A stretch of DNA of 64,000 bases from Nitrospiraceae bacterium (GTDB lineage Bacteria; Nitrospirota; Nitrospiria; Nitrospirales; UBA8639). The first letter of the stretch is position 1, and each line of letters opens with the position of its first letter. The notes beneath the pieces were generated by a model. It ran no database searches. It was not told the DNA's origin and was given only the letters and a program-made list of their open reading frames with translations. The stretch covers positions 62,001 through 126,000 of the forward strand of contig JACKFF010000010.1 of NCBI GenBank assembly GCA_020632595.1, in the 5' to 3' direction. Positions 1 through 7,426 of this stretch are shown piece after piece. The translations under genes were made by a program, and so were the position numbers.

Positions 1-251
1 GGGACGAGGTCTGGCCAAGTGGCAATCCCGCCAACCGTTTGCAGGGCATACAAACACAGGTCGTCGGTGTGGCAGATGGTGCCATTCTGGATGTCGTGGT
101 GGAACAAAAAGGCGTCTATCCGATCGTGACCCACTCACTGAAAGATGCCCTCACGGGAGCCATTGCTCTTCTTGAAGTGAGCGATGAAGCCAAGAAGCTT
201 TCTCTGATGCCCTCGGTAGGCCCCAAAGCCATCGATACAGCCAGCAAATAG
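1..251 (+). CDS. Multicopper oxidase / NirK-like copper protein, C-terminal fragment
   Basis: The reading frame is open from the first base of the window and ends in TAG at 249-251, so only the last ~82 residues of a longer protein are present. The fragment has the pattern of the last cupredoxin domain of copper nitrite reductases and related multicopper oxidases: a GNPAN loop, an alternating beta-strand stretch, then GVYPIVTHSLKDALTGAIAL. In NirK the equivalent GVYxxxxH(N/S)xxxA segment carries a type 2 copper histidine, so the His of THS is the likely ligand. The 5' part, including the type 1 copper site, is outside the window, so nitrite reductase cannot be separated from another multicopper oxidase. 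The ~25-residue tail after the last strand is not part of the domain. Confidence 0.6.
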   Translation, partial: DEVWPSGNPANRLQGIQTQVVGVADGAILDVVVEQKGVYPIVTHSLKDALTGAIALLEVSDEAKKLSLMPSVGPKAIDTASK

Positions 252-299
252 TCAAGGAGAGCATAACCTCAAATCTCTACTACGACCTCATGCTCCTCT

Positions 300-334
300 C
301 TTCGTGGGAGGCAGATTCGTCGCCTCCCACGAAG
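300..334. terminator. Strong hairpin after the copper oxidase gene
   Basis: TTCGTGGGAGGC (301-312) pairs perfectly with GCCTCCCACGAA (322-333), with one more C-G pair outside and a 9-nt loop. It lies 49 bp after the stop codon. There is no U-tract, so it may act as a processing or Rho-linked 3' end rather than a classical intrinsic terminator. Confidence 0.5.
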
Positions 335-473
335 AACCGGGTTCGACCCCACCCCCATTCGCGCTCGTTGAAATTTTCTGACAAAATGGCCGTGGCCTTT
401 ATGGTAGCCCTTGAGAACGCTAGTACTCGCCTTTTGGCTCTAGACCAGGACAAGAGAGCACTTGTTACCCTTC

Positions 474-833
474 TCAGTTCTCCATCATCTCCAGCCTGGT
501 ATCAAACTCATGACCGCATTGGATACATCGGATACAATCAGATTCCACCAACGGTTCGTCATCTCGGATCCCCATTCCCCCACAATCAGGGCATCTGGCT
601 AAATGGACTTTTTGATCATGGACGGTTTCGAATTGCGTTCCATGGAGGCAAAACACCGGTTGTCCATCAAGAGCCCATGGCTTTCCGGCCTTGTCAACGA
701 CGGGCAGGACTACATAATGCTGTGCCGCATAGGCCTCCTGCTCGGCTCGTGTCGGGAGACCGTCCTGAACCAGCTTTCCGGTTTTGACTTCGTAAAGTGC
801 ACCTTCTTTCGGAATGACTTTTGTGGGTCCCAT
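474..833 (-). CDS. Small zinc-ribbon protein of unknown function
   Basis: A 119-residue soluble protein. Its C-terminal half carries a CPDCGG pair and about 20 residues later a CIRCIQCG cluster, which together make a four-cysteine zinc ribbon. A further cysteine lies in VFCLHG. No catalytic domain is recognised. The ATG at 833 is chosen because AAAGGAGG ends five bases before it; a GTG two codons upstream would sit inside that ribosome binding site. It is transcribed alone, away from the copper oxidase fragment. Similar small CxxC proteins occur elsewhere in the window (36682-36885 and 46968-47144), but they are not obviously the same family. Confidence 0.7.
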   Translation of the reverse strand: MGPTKVIPKEGALYEVKTGKLVQDGLPTRAEQEAYAAQHYVVLPVVDKAGKPWALDGQPVFCLHGTQFETVHDQKVHLARCPDCGGMGIRDDEPLVESDCIRCIQCGHEFDTRLEMMEN

Positions 834-1058
834 CTTCACCTCCTTTACGTGTGATCATGCCGTTTGGAAATCAGGTTGCCTTTCGTGACGACAACTCGTG
901 TTGTGGTCGTACAGTGCACAGCAAAGTCCTCATTGACAGACCATCAGGCTCATCCCAAATGCCCCTTTCAATTTTTTCCTGAATAAGGCCGATACCATTC
1001 ACAAGGAATCATAAAAAATTTCGCCAGTCATGACTCATCCCCATTGGGGTTCATAAGC

Positions 1059-1496
1059 ATGTCAGCCTTTCCCGTGCGATTTATTATGCTGCTCATAGGG
1101 TGGGTCAGCCTTGCTCTCGGGATTTTGGGGATATTTTTTCCACTCCTGCCCACCATGCCATTTGTCCTGCTTGCCGCCTCATGCTTCTCCAAAAGTTCTC
1201 CGCGCCTTCATTCATGGCTGCTCCATCAACCCCTGTTGGGCCCGATGATACAGAATTGGCAGCATGAAGGCAGTATTAATCAGAACACGAAAGTCACGGC
1301 AACGGCCTTCATGATTGGACTTTTCGGGTGCTCCTTCCTGTTTTTTCCTTTTTCGGCTCTCCGCACAATTTTTCTTGTCTGCATCAGCACCGGATTTTTA
1401 CTCTTTATCTGGACTCGTCCCCTGCCGTCAGGCCATCTTAATCAATTCGGCAATCGCCCCACTGACACCGGCAAAAATCTGGTGGGGCCTGGCTGA
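1059..1496 (+). CDS. DUF454 (YbaN-like) inner membrane protein
   Basis: A 145-residue protein with the DUF454/YbaN layout. A first membrane segment (MLLIGWVSLALGILGIF) is followed by a PLLPTMPFVLLAA helix, an amphipathic loop with CFSKSSPRLHSWLL and a conserved-looking GPMIQNW motif, then two more hydrophobic helices. The PLLPTxPF and FxxSSPRxHxW motifs are the family signature. The molecular role of DUF454 is not established. ATG at 1059 is preferred over TTG at 1044 because the protein starts directly before the first helix and GGGG lies at suitable distance. Its 3' end overlaps the end of the convergent elbB gene by 69 bp, which is unusually long. Confidence 0.75.
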   Translation: MSAFPVRFIMLLIGWVSLALGILGIFFPLLPTMPFVLLAASCFSKSSPRLHSWLLHQPLLGPMIQNWQHEGSINQNTKVTATAFMIGLFGCSFLFFPFSALRTIFLVCISTGFLLFIWTRPLPSGHLNQFGNRPTDTGKNLVGPG

Positions 1497-2081
1497 TCCA
1501 TACATATAGGCGGGCGTGGTGATGACTTTATTGCTGTGATCCACGACATATCGTTCCACCGCGCAATTCTGATGTTTGGCGCCGGTTTTTTCTAATTCAG
1601 ATGCGGTTCCGGCGTCTTCTCCAATGGTCACATTGACGCCTTTTTTTCCCAAAGCCAAGGCCATGATAGCCGGAGCAATACAAATCGCGGCAATGGGCTT
1701 TTGACTGTCAGCAAATTCCTTCACGACCCTGGCCACTTGCGGATCAATTTGGCCACCACTCCCCTTTTCTGCAAAGTTACAAAGGTGCAACGCGGCTCCA
1801 AAACCTCCAGGAAAGGCCAGGGCATCGAAATCCTTGGCCTTGAGTTGTTCTAATGGCTGAATCTCACCACGAGCTATCCGGGCCGCCTCCTGTAAGACAT
1901 TTCGTTTCTGTCCGGTGGGCTTTTGAGTGAGGTGATTGGTTTCCTCAACATCTTTATTCGGGGCAAACACCTCATAGGCAGCTCCGTTTTGGCCAATAGC
2001 AATGAGCGTGCTAATGGCTTCGGTAATTTCAGCACCATCTAAAAATCCACAACCTGAAAGAATCACGGCTACTTTTTTCAT
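1428..2081 (-). CDS. elbB: ElbB-type DJ-1/PfpI superfamily glyoxalase
   Basis: A 217-residue protein matching ElbB (isoprenoid biosynthesis protein with amidotransferase-like domain) over its whole length. Diagnostic features are the N-terminal VILSGCGFLDGAEI, the FPGGFGAA glycine turn, the nucleophile elbow AAICIAP with the candidate catalytic Cys, and TTPAYMYG near the end. ElbB proteins belong to the class I glutamine amidotransferase-like/DJ-1 group and have been linked to glyoxalase activity. The start has an excellent ribosome binding site (AAAGGAGG before ATG). It is transcribed alone and convergently with the DUF454 gene. Family assignment is secure; the physiological substrate is not. 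Confidence 0.85.
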   Translation of the reverse strand: MKKVAVILSGCGFLDGAEITEAISTLIAIGQNGAAYEVFAPNKDVEETNHLTQKPTGQKRNVLQEAARIARGEIQPLEQLKAKDFDALAFPGGFGAALHLCNFAEKGSGGQIDPQVARVVKEFADSQKPIAAICIAPAIMALALGKKGVNVTIGEDAGTASELEKTGAKHQNCAVERYVVDHSNKVITTPAYMYGSARPHQIFAGVSGAIAELIKMA

Positions 2082-2308
2082 AATGTCCTCCTTTTTCCTG
2101 AAGACCGAAGAAAGGACAGCCGTTCCAACCCGGACTGTCCCGGTATTTCGTCATAAGTGGTACGCTAGTATGACTCCGGGAAGAAGGTCAATCTCTAGAT
2201 ATCCTGAAATTCTCTTCGGATTCCGCTCGCTCCACTTCTTGGGATGCTCTCACAGAGCACATAACGCTTCCCCTCAGCTCTCAACCCACCGGCAGAAAAA
2301 TCTTATGT

Positions 2309-2430
2309 GGGAGTGTTGAAAAATGCCGCCACCGGCGTTCTCGCCCCTTGGCCGTGCTCACGTACTCCTTCGTACGCTCCGCTCGCCCAAGCGGCTGCGG
2401 CCTTGCTGGACGAGCCTTTTTGAACACTCC
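2309..2430 (+). repeat. Dispersed terminal-inverted-repeat element, copy 1
   Basis: A non-coding element of about 122 bp. It opens with GGGAGTGTTGAAAAA and closes with TTTTTGAACACTCC, which are near-perfect inverted repeats of each other. Its inner sequence (CGTACTCC near TTCGTACGCTCCGC, then GGCTGCGGCCTTGCTGGACG) reappears, reverse-complemented, at 4857-5096 and 55137-55327. It has the size and shape of a MITE or large REP-like element. It fills the middle of the 505-bp gap 2082-2586; I see nothing else convincing in the rest of that gap. Confidence 0.75.
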
Positions 2431-2586
2431 ACTATTTTTCTCTGGTGAGCCTCGTTGCCTCCTAAGCTGATGAAGCGGCGAAATTTTTACAATATTCAGC
2501 AGTCCCTATGTATTTATTTATTCACCAACAAGTCTTCCCATGGTAGGCTGTGGAGAATTCTCCACATTTTTCGTATGAGGGAACTC

Positions 2587-2913
2587 ATGAATCATCAGCG
2601 TTTTGATTTTCGCGGAACAGGGTTCAGTTGTTTATGGTTATTTATCTGGACGTGGGTGTTGACCGTGATCACCTTTGGCCTATTTTTTCCGTGGGCCTAT
2701 TCCGCTCAACAGCGGTGGATTTCAGAACACACCTTCATCGGGAATCGCCAACTCGTCTTTCACGGAACGGGATTAGGATTTTTTGGGACCTGGCTCCTGA
2801 TCATGGTGCTCACGATCATCACCTTCGGACTCTATATGCCATGGGGCTTTTGCCGGTTGAAACGATGGCAGACAAACAATCTCGCCTTCGCAGACGAGGA
2901 ATTCCAAGGGTAA
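2587..2913 (+). CDS. Mini YjgN/DUF898-like membrane protein with two internal repeats
   Basis: A 108-residue protein built from two copies of one ~45-residue unit. Each unit has an F-x-GTG opening, a tryptophan-rich transmembrane helix, a T-x-ITFGL turn, and a PW motif followed by basic residues (unit 1: VITFGLFFPWAYSAQQRW; unit 2: IITFGLYMPWGFCRLKRW). This TxxTxGxYxPW pattern is the signature of the YjgN/DUF898 family, here reduced to two helices. ATG at 2587 is chosen because AGGGA lies six bases upstream; the longer frame from 2455 starts in sequence without coding character. The next gene begins 15 bp after the stop, so the pair is probably an operon. Confidence 0.65.
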   Translation: MNHQRFDFRGTGFSCLWLFIWTWVLTVITFGLFFPWAYSAQQRWISEHTFIGNRQLVFHGTGLGFFGTWLLIMVLTIITFGLYMPWGFCRLKRWQTNNLAFADEEFQG

Positions 2914-2928
2914 CTCAGGTCAACTTCA

Positions 2929-4182
2929 ATGACGATTCTTATCCTGGCCGTGGGGAGTTACGGGGATGTCCTGCCCCTGGTGGGAATGGCCAGAGAACTC
3001 CAGCAACGCGGGCATAGGGTCACAATCTTCACCAGTGCCCATTTCCAAGAACTGGTTCAGAAAGCGGGAGTCGGGTTTACGCCGTTGGGAACGGCCGATG
3101 ACTATGACGCGATAGCCAACAACCCTGCTTTGTGGCATCCCCACAAAGGCTGGCGGCTCCTCATGAAACAGATCGTCTCGAGCGCCTTGGGGGAAACCTA
3201 TACGCTCCTCAAGTCAAAGATCATCCCGGGAAACACCCTGCTGATCAGCTCCACCCTGGGGTTTGCCGCCCGCCTGCTTCAAGAAACCCACCACATTCCT
3301 CACGCCACGGTCCATTTTTCCCCAGGTGTCTTCCACTCGGCTCACCAGGCTCCCAAAATTCCCGGCCTGACTCTTCCGGATTGGCTGCCCGTTACAGTCA
3401 AGGACGGCATGTGGAAATTTCTGGATCACACCTTTATCGATCCTATCGTGAAACCCCAACTCAATGATTTTCGCCGTCAGCTCGGCCTGCCACCAGTCTC
3501 ACGGATCTTCCACAACTGGCTGCATTCACCCGATCTGGTTTTGGGTCTGTTTCCTGAGTGGTTTGCCGCTCCCCAACCTGACTGGCCACCGGCAACGCAT
3601 GTCACCGGCTTTCCCCTCTATGATGAAGCTCCCGACAGTGTGCTTCCCGCAACCGTACAGAATTTTTTGGATGCACACCCCGAACCCCTCATCTATACCC
3701 CGGGCTCGGCCAATAAACATGGGCGATCATTTTTCAAGGAGGCAGCCGAAGCCAGCCAGGTACTGGGACGGCCGGCGATTTTTCTGACGCGATACCCGGA
3801 ACAACTTCCTCCGTTTCTCCCGAAGGGGATCACGCACTTTTCCTATGTGCCCCTCAGCCGGCTCCTTCCGCATGCGGCGGCCCTCATTCACCATGGCGGC
3901 ATCGGCACCTGTTCCCAGGCCTTTCGAGCAGGCACCCCGCAAGTGATTCAACCCCTGGCGTTTGACCAATTTGATAATGCCGCCCGGGTTGAAAAATTAG
4001 GGGTGGGCAGGATCATTCGGAAACGAAGGTTCAAAGCCTCCACCATTGCCACGAGACTCCAGACCCTGCTCCGCTCTTCTGATGTGAACAGGCAGTGCCG
4101 GAGCCTCCAGCACGATTTCCTGGGAGAAGATCACCTGAAAAAAAGTTGTCATCTGCTCGAAACGACATTCCGAATGACGTGA
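2929..4182 (+). CDS. GT1-family glycosyltransferase (MGT/UGT-like)
   Basis: A 417-residue two-domain GT-B enzyme. The N-terminal acceptor domain starts ILILAVGSYGDVLPLVGMAREL, typical of macrolide, sterol and rhamnolipid glycosyltransferases of family GT1. The C-terminal donor domain has YTPGSANKHG, then FSYVPLSRLLPHAAALIHHGGIGT and GTPQVIQPLAFDQFDNAARV. The HHGGIGT...PLAFDQFDNA sequence is the nucleotide-sugar binding (PSPG-like) signature. It should transfer an activated sugar to a small lipophilic acceptor in the cytoplasm. Acceptor and sugar cannot be read from the sequence. It sits directly behind the mini YjgN-like membrane protein. Confidence 0.85.
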   Translation: MTILILAVGSYGDVLPLVGMARELQQRGHRVTIFTSAHFQELVQKAGVGFTPLGTADDYDAIANNPALWHPHKGWRLLMKQIVSSALGETYTLLKSKIIPGNTLLISSTLGFAARLLQETHHIPHATVHFSPGVFHSAHQAPKIPGLTLPDWLPVTVKDGMWKFLDHTFIDPIVKPQLNDFRRQLGLPPVSRIFHNWLHSPDLVLGLFPEWFAAPQPDWPPATHVTGFPLYDEAPDSVLPATVQNFLDAHPEPLIYTPGSANKHGRSFFKEAAEASQVLGRPAIFLTRYPEQLPPFLPKGITHFSYVPLSRLLPHAAALIHHGGIGTCSQAFRAGTPQVIQPLAFDQFDNAARVEKLGVGRIIRKRRFKASTIATRLQTLLRSSDVNRQCRSLQHDFLGEDHLKKSCHLLETTFRMT

Positions 4183-4314
4183 CGTTTTCACAGCCATACC
4201 ATGCATGAAGTGCACACATTTTCTCCTGTCAACACATATTTCTGTGTTGCTTCTCCACTCAAATGACCGTGATGCTTGATGAACTTTGCAATCCCTTGGT
4301 AAAGTGCCAGAATC

Positions 4315-4848
4315 GTGACGACACCATCTCCCTTACAATTCAAAAAGAAAAATCCCAAAGCCATTATCTCTACCAAATTCGGGGATATAGAAATCCGATT
4401 TTTTACGGACGACGCGCCCCGACATGTGGAAAGCTTTCTCAATCTCGTCAGGCTGAAATTTTATGATGGCACGACATTTCACCGTGTCGTGCCGAAATTT
4501 CTGATCCAGGGTGGCGACCCATTGAGCAAACATCCTGACCGGGAACTCCATGGCACCGGGGGACCGGGGTTTAGCCTCCCGACCGAACCGAGTGATCGAC
4601 CTCACCGTCGCGGGACGGTTGCCATGGCGAAAGTTCCCCGAAATCCGGATGCCACCCGTGATATCTCCGATAGCGGCTCGCAGTTCTATATCATCGTGGA
4701 AGACACCAGCAGTCTTGATCGCATGTATACGGTGTTCGGCAGAGTGGTGAAAGGTATGGAAGTGGTGGATCAGATCGCCGCCGTGGCACGCGACAGCCGG
4801 GACAATCCGCTGGAACCCGTACCGATGAAGATTAGAGCAGAAGAATAG
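4315..4848 (+). CDS. Cyclophilin-type peptidyl-prolyl cis-trans isomerase
   Basis: A 177-residue single-domain cyclophilin. It shows the family order: an STKFGDIEIRFF strand, DAPRHVESFLNL, FYDGTTFHRVVPKFLIQGGDP (catalytic Arg in FHRV, the Gln in IQGGDP), HRRGTVAMAK, DSGSQFYI and TVFGRVVKGMEVVDQI. It catalyses proline isomerisation during folding. There is no signal peptide, so a cytoplasmic location is likely. The start is GTG at 4315 with a poor ribosome binding site; no better in-frame start lies before the first domain strand. It is transcribed alone. Confidence 0.88.
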   Translation: MTTPSPLQFKKKNPKAIISTKFGDIEIRFFTDDAPRHVESFLNLVRLKFYDGTTFHRVVPKFLIQGGDPLSKHPDRELHGTGGPGFSLPTEPSDRPHRRGTVAMAKVPRNPDATRDISDSGSQFYIIVEDTSSLDRMYTVFGRVVKGMEVVDQIAAVARDSRDNPLEPVPMKIRAEE

Positions 4849-4856
4849 CCCTTAAG

Positions 4857-5096
4857 GGGAGTATTGAATAATACTGATCTCCGAGGGCAAAACGTCGCAC
4901 AGTCATACGGCTTCTTGGAAGATTCGGGTCGGTTCCCAAAAGCATGCACTGAGTCTTCCCGAAGGGTCCGTCCAGTCCTGCCCTGAGTCATGTCGAAGGG
5001 AAGGGCACAGCCACTTTTTCGCGTAGAGCGTATGTGTAATGCGTGAGCACGGAAAAATGGGGAGAACGCCGCTGGCGGCTTTTTTTCAACAGACCC
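4857..5096 (-). repeat. Dispersed terminal-inverted-repeat element, copy 2 (with inserts)
   Basis: The ends are GGGAGTATTGAATAAT (4857) and TTTTTTTCAACAGACCC (to 5096), inverted relative to each other. The right half (GAGCACGGAAAAATGG, AACGCCGCTGGCGGC) matches copy 1 read on the opposite strand. Relative to copy 3 it carries short extra palindromic pieces, CTGAGTCTTCCCGAAGGG (4950-4967) and CCCTGAGTCATGTCGAAGGG (4981-5000). It fills the gap between the cyclophilin and the Memo-like gene and abuts the stop codon of the latter. Confidence 0.7.
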
Positions 5097-5097
5097 G

Positions 5098-6366
5098 TTA
5101 GACAAACACGATACTGGCGTACGTCACCGTTGAATTAAACTGATCGGTAATACCCCGATCATAGCGCAGCACCTGCCCTTTGAAATCCTCCCCATCACGC
5201 TTGAGCATCTTCATGAGGGAAAAAATGACCCCAAATCCTAATATGCGCCGCTGGTTCCCCTCTTTTAAGATAAACTCTGCAAACCCTTCCGGGTCCGCTT
5301 CTTCCACTTTCTTCAACATTTCCAGATCAATCTGCATACATCGGTGAAATGAAAAATCAGTGGGAGGCGTTTTGTCTCCATAGCGAATCCCGATATGCGC
5401 CAAATTGGCGCTGCCAATCACACACACCTGTTGCCCGCTGGCCTGGATCGCACGTTTTGTAATCGTGAGAAATTGATCAATGCGGTGAAAAAGCTGTTGA
5501 TACTCCCCACCCGTCAATGTCTCAGGAGGAAAATCCACGAGAATCGGTACAATGGAAATCTCCCGCCCTTCACCCAGCGCATGCTTGAGAAACGGCAGTT
5601 GCAATTCCAAACTATGTTCTCGAAGATGGGCAATATCTTCCACAAAAAAAGTTTCACCGGTTTCTTTGCGGATTAAGTCGATAATCGCGCGATTGACCGG
5701 CACGGTCCCGAACGGCGTTTCAAAATCCTTATCCGTAAAGGCGATGCCTCCTTCGAGACCGGCATGGCACGTGCCGATCAACACCAACACATCCGGGACC
5801 TGGCCTTCCCGTAATTCCTGATAGCCCCACGCGTAAATGGGCCCGGCATCTTTTAATTGAAAATTCGGGGCGACAAGACCTTTAATCGTCTGACCGGCAC
5901 ATTCCGCTTTTCCTTTTTCCGGACCCTCTTTGGAGGAATAAAACCCATCAATCTGTGCTCGCAATTTAGCCGGATCGGATTCATATTGCTGTCCGGCGAA
6001 CGCCATCGGTCTTGAGTCAAGCTTTCGATAGGCCTCACAGGCTTGCGCTTGCACCTGCTTTAATCGATCTCCCTCCAAAAACAATTTCTCATCGAGATCG
6101 CTCACCAATTTTGTGAGGCGATCCGGCATCATAAATTCACCATATTTCTTGAGATACTCGGCACCAACCTGTTCCAGGGAATGTTCTCCATCAAAAAACT
6201 GAAACAGATAGAAAAAATTCAGCGGCAATACCAGCTTTTCAGAAGACAGACCGGAAGGGTCCCACAACACAATGTATTGCTCCTCCCCCTGCTTCAGGGG
6301 GGAATATTGCAAATTCCGGAGAATCGGGTAGTTTTTGGAATTTTTTTCGACGGTCTCGGTACTCAT
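5098..6366 (-). CDS. Memo-like protein (AmmeMemoRadiSam system protein B type) with N-terminal PqqD-like region
   Basis: A 422-residue protein in two parts. Residues ~1-110 resemble a PqqD-like winged-helix region (LPLNFFYLFQFFDGEHSLEQ). Residues ~150-420 follow the Memo/AMMECR1-partner fold: GLVAPNFQLKDAGPIYAWGY, LIGTCHAGLEG, the typical HSLELQLPFLKHAL motif and GSANLAHIGIRYGD. In classical Memo the first motif is PHAGYxYSG with a metal-binding His; here it reads PNFQLKDAG, so that ligand is lost. The ATG at 6366 is preferred over the TTG at 6408. No radical SAM or AMMECR1 gene lies next to it. The biochemical role of Memo proteins in bacteria is unsettled. Confidence 0.7.
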   Translation of the reverse strand: MSTETVEKNSKNYPILRNLQYSPLKQGEEQYIVLWDPSGLSSEKLVLPLNFFYLFQFFDGEHSLEQVGAEYLKKYGEFMMPDRLTKLVSDLDEKLFLEGDRLKQVQAQACEAYRKLDSRPMAFAGQQYESDPAKLRAQIDGFYSSKEGPEKGKAECAGQTIKGLVAPNFQLKDAGPIYAWGYQELREGQVPDVLVLIGTCHAGLEGGIAFTDKDFETPFGTVPVNRAIIDLIRKETGETFFVEDIAHLREHSLELQLPFLKHALGEGREISIVPILVDFPPETLTGGEYQQLFHRIDQFLTITKRAIQASGQQVCVIGSANLAHIGIRYGDKTPPTDFSFHRCMQIDLEMLKKVEEADPEGFAEFILKEGNQRRILGFGVIFSLMKMLKRDGEDFKGQVLRYDRGITDQFNSTVTYASIVFV

Positions 6367-6714
6367 ATGGAAGGTCCTATCCTGGCTGAAAAGAAAAGAT
6401 TGTCTCAAACCTGCATATTATACGGGCGCATGAATCAAGCCCGCAACCAATCAGGACAAGGGTTTTTGATGTGTATCGTGAAAGGGAAAAATGAAAGGGG
6501 TTTACAGAGAATTGTGAGATGAGAGCCCCCATGAGCTACGTGCAAAGGTAGCTAAGGGATAACCAGGGATTCCATAGGCTTCATTTGGTGGGAAAATTAT
6601 AATAGCAAGGCCTAGCACACCCGAGTGGCCCGAAGAAGCTACCATTATGCGATGATCGATAGCTGACAGCAGCCATGTCTCTTGATATCCTTTTTTATAT
6701 TGTGAGGTATTTAC
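6367..6714. other. Divergent intergenic region, no gene seen
   Basis: 348 bp between the Memo-like gene and the antitoxin gene. It should hold both promoters. A minus-strand frame here (6502-6741) overlaps the antitoxin start and has no coding character. GTGAGG at 6704-6709 is the ribosome binding site of the antitoxin. Confidence 0.5.
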
Positions 6715-6915
6715 ATGAGTAAGGTTGAATCGATTGAACAACAGATAAGGGCTCTCTCGCCCGAGGAACTGGCCAAATTTCGTGCATGGTATGCCTCATT
6801 TGATGCCCAGGCCTGGGATGCTCAGTTTACCGCTGATGTCGAGGCGGGAAAACTTGATTCCATCGCTGAACGAAATATTCTCGCCCACAAAGCTGGACAA
6901 TCGACCAAGTTTTGA
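6715..6915 (+). CDS. Antitoxin-like small protein of a RelE-type pair
   Basis: A 66-residue acidic protein beginning MSKVESIEQQIRALSPEELA with a FRAWYASFDAQAWD core and a C-terminal HKAG element. Proteins of this type are commonly found directly upstream of RelE/HigB-like toxins and are treated as their antitoxins. A GAGG ribosome binding site precedes ATG. The stop codon overlaps the TTG start of the downstream toxin frame, the usual translational coupling of such pairs. The toxin partner is interrupted by a TAG (see 6912-7166), so this antitoxin may now be an orphan. Confidence 0.65.
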   Translation: MSKVESIEQQIRALSPEELAKFRAWYASFDAQAWDAQFTADVEAGKLDSIAERNILAHKAGQSTKF

Positions 6916-7166
6916 ATCACTACGCCTCTCCTGAATTTTGTTCTTGCTATCGGTCTCTTCCTTCTCCCATTCAGGTTCTTGCTGATAAGGCCTTTGAGTA
7001 GCTAAAGACTAACCCACGTCATCCCTCTCTGCATTTCAAAAAAGTCACTCGTTATTGGTCAGATCGAGTAGGTTTACACTATCGCGCAATTGGCGTTGAC
7101 GTTTCGGATGGGGTCCTGTGGTTTTGGATCGGAATTCACGCCGACTACGACAAACTCCTTCGTTAG
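6912..7166 (+). pseudogene. RelE/HigB-like toxin gene interrupted by one TAG
   Basis: Starting at the TTG that overlaps the antitoxin stop, 85 codons read as a full toxin-like protein except for one amber codon at 6999-7001. The first part is NHYASPEFCSCYRSLPSPIQ up to ADKAFE. After the TAG it resumes with LKTNPRHPSLHFKKV, YWSDRVGLHYRAIGV and VLWFWIGIHADYDKLL, then TAG at 7164-7166. The NPRHPSLHFKK and YR(A)xG motifs are typical of this toxin type. The frame is otherwise unbroken, which points to a recent single-base inactivation or an assembly error. Confidence 0.7.
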
Positions 7167-7385
7167 CCCTACAATACTTCAACTTTGAACAAATATATCT
7201 CCAATCTCCTCGGAGAGGGCCAGGGTGAGGGAGCATGAACAGTCGAACGTTAAACGACTCGTCAGTGCGTCTTGTAGGGAAACGGTTTGGCGCTCTGATC
7301 TTGAGAGGCAGAACATGGCACCCAGCTTGAGTCCCGAAATCAGCTCCGACCACGAACCAAGCCGAATTCTTTTAAAAAATTTTTC

Positions 7386-7424
7386 TTAGTGCGGCGCTCA
7401 TAGCAGATCACACCTAAGAATGAA
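7386..7424 (-). terminator. Candidate terminator after the decarboxylase gene
   Basis: On the minus strand, a few bases after the stop at 7427, CTTAGGTGTG and CGCACTAAG can form an imperfect stem, followed by AAAAATTTTTT. The stem has one mismatch and a bulge, so support is moderate. Confidence 0.4.
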
Positions 7425-7426
7425 TC

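Noticed and set aside
6502..6741. 79-codon minus-strand frame upstream of the antitoxin
   Set aside because: It would overlap the antitoxin start and promoter; composition is not protein-like.
7045..7353. 102-codon minus-strand frame
   Set aside because: It is antisense to the toxin pseudogene and non-coding sequence, has no ribosome binding site, and no recognisable domain.
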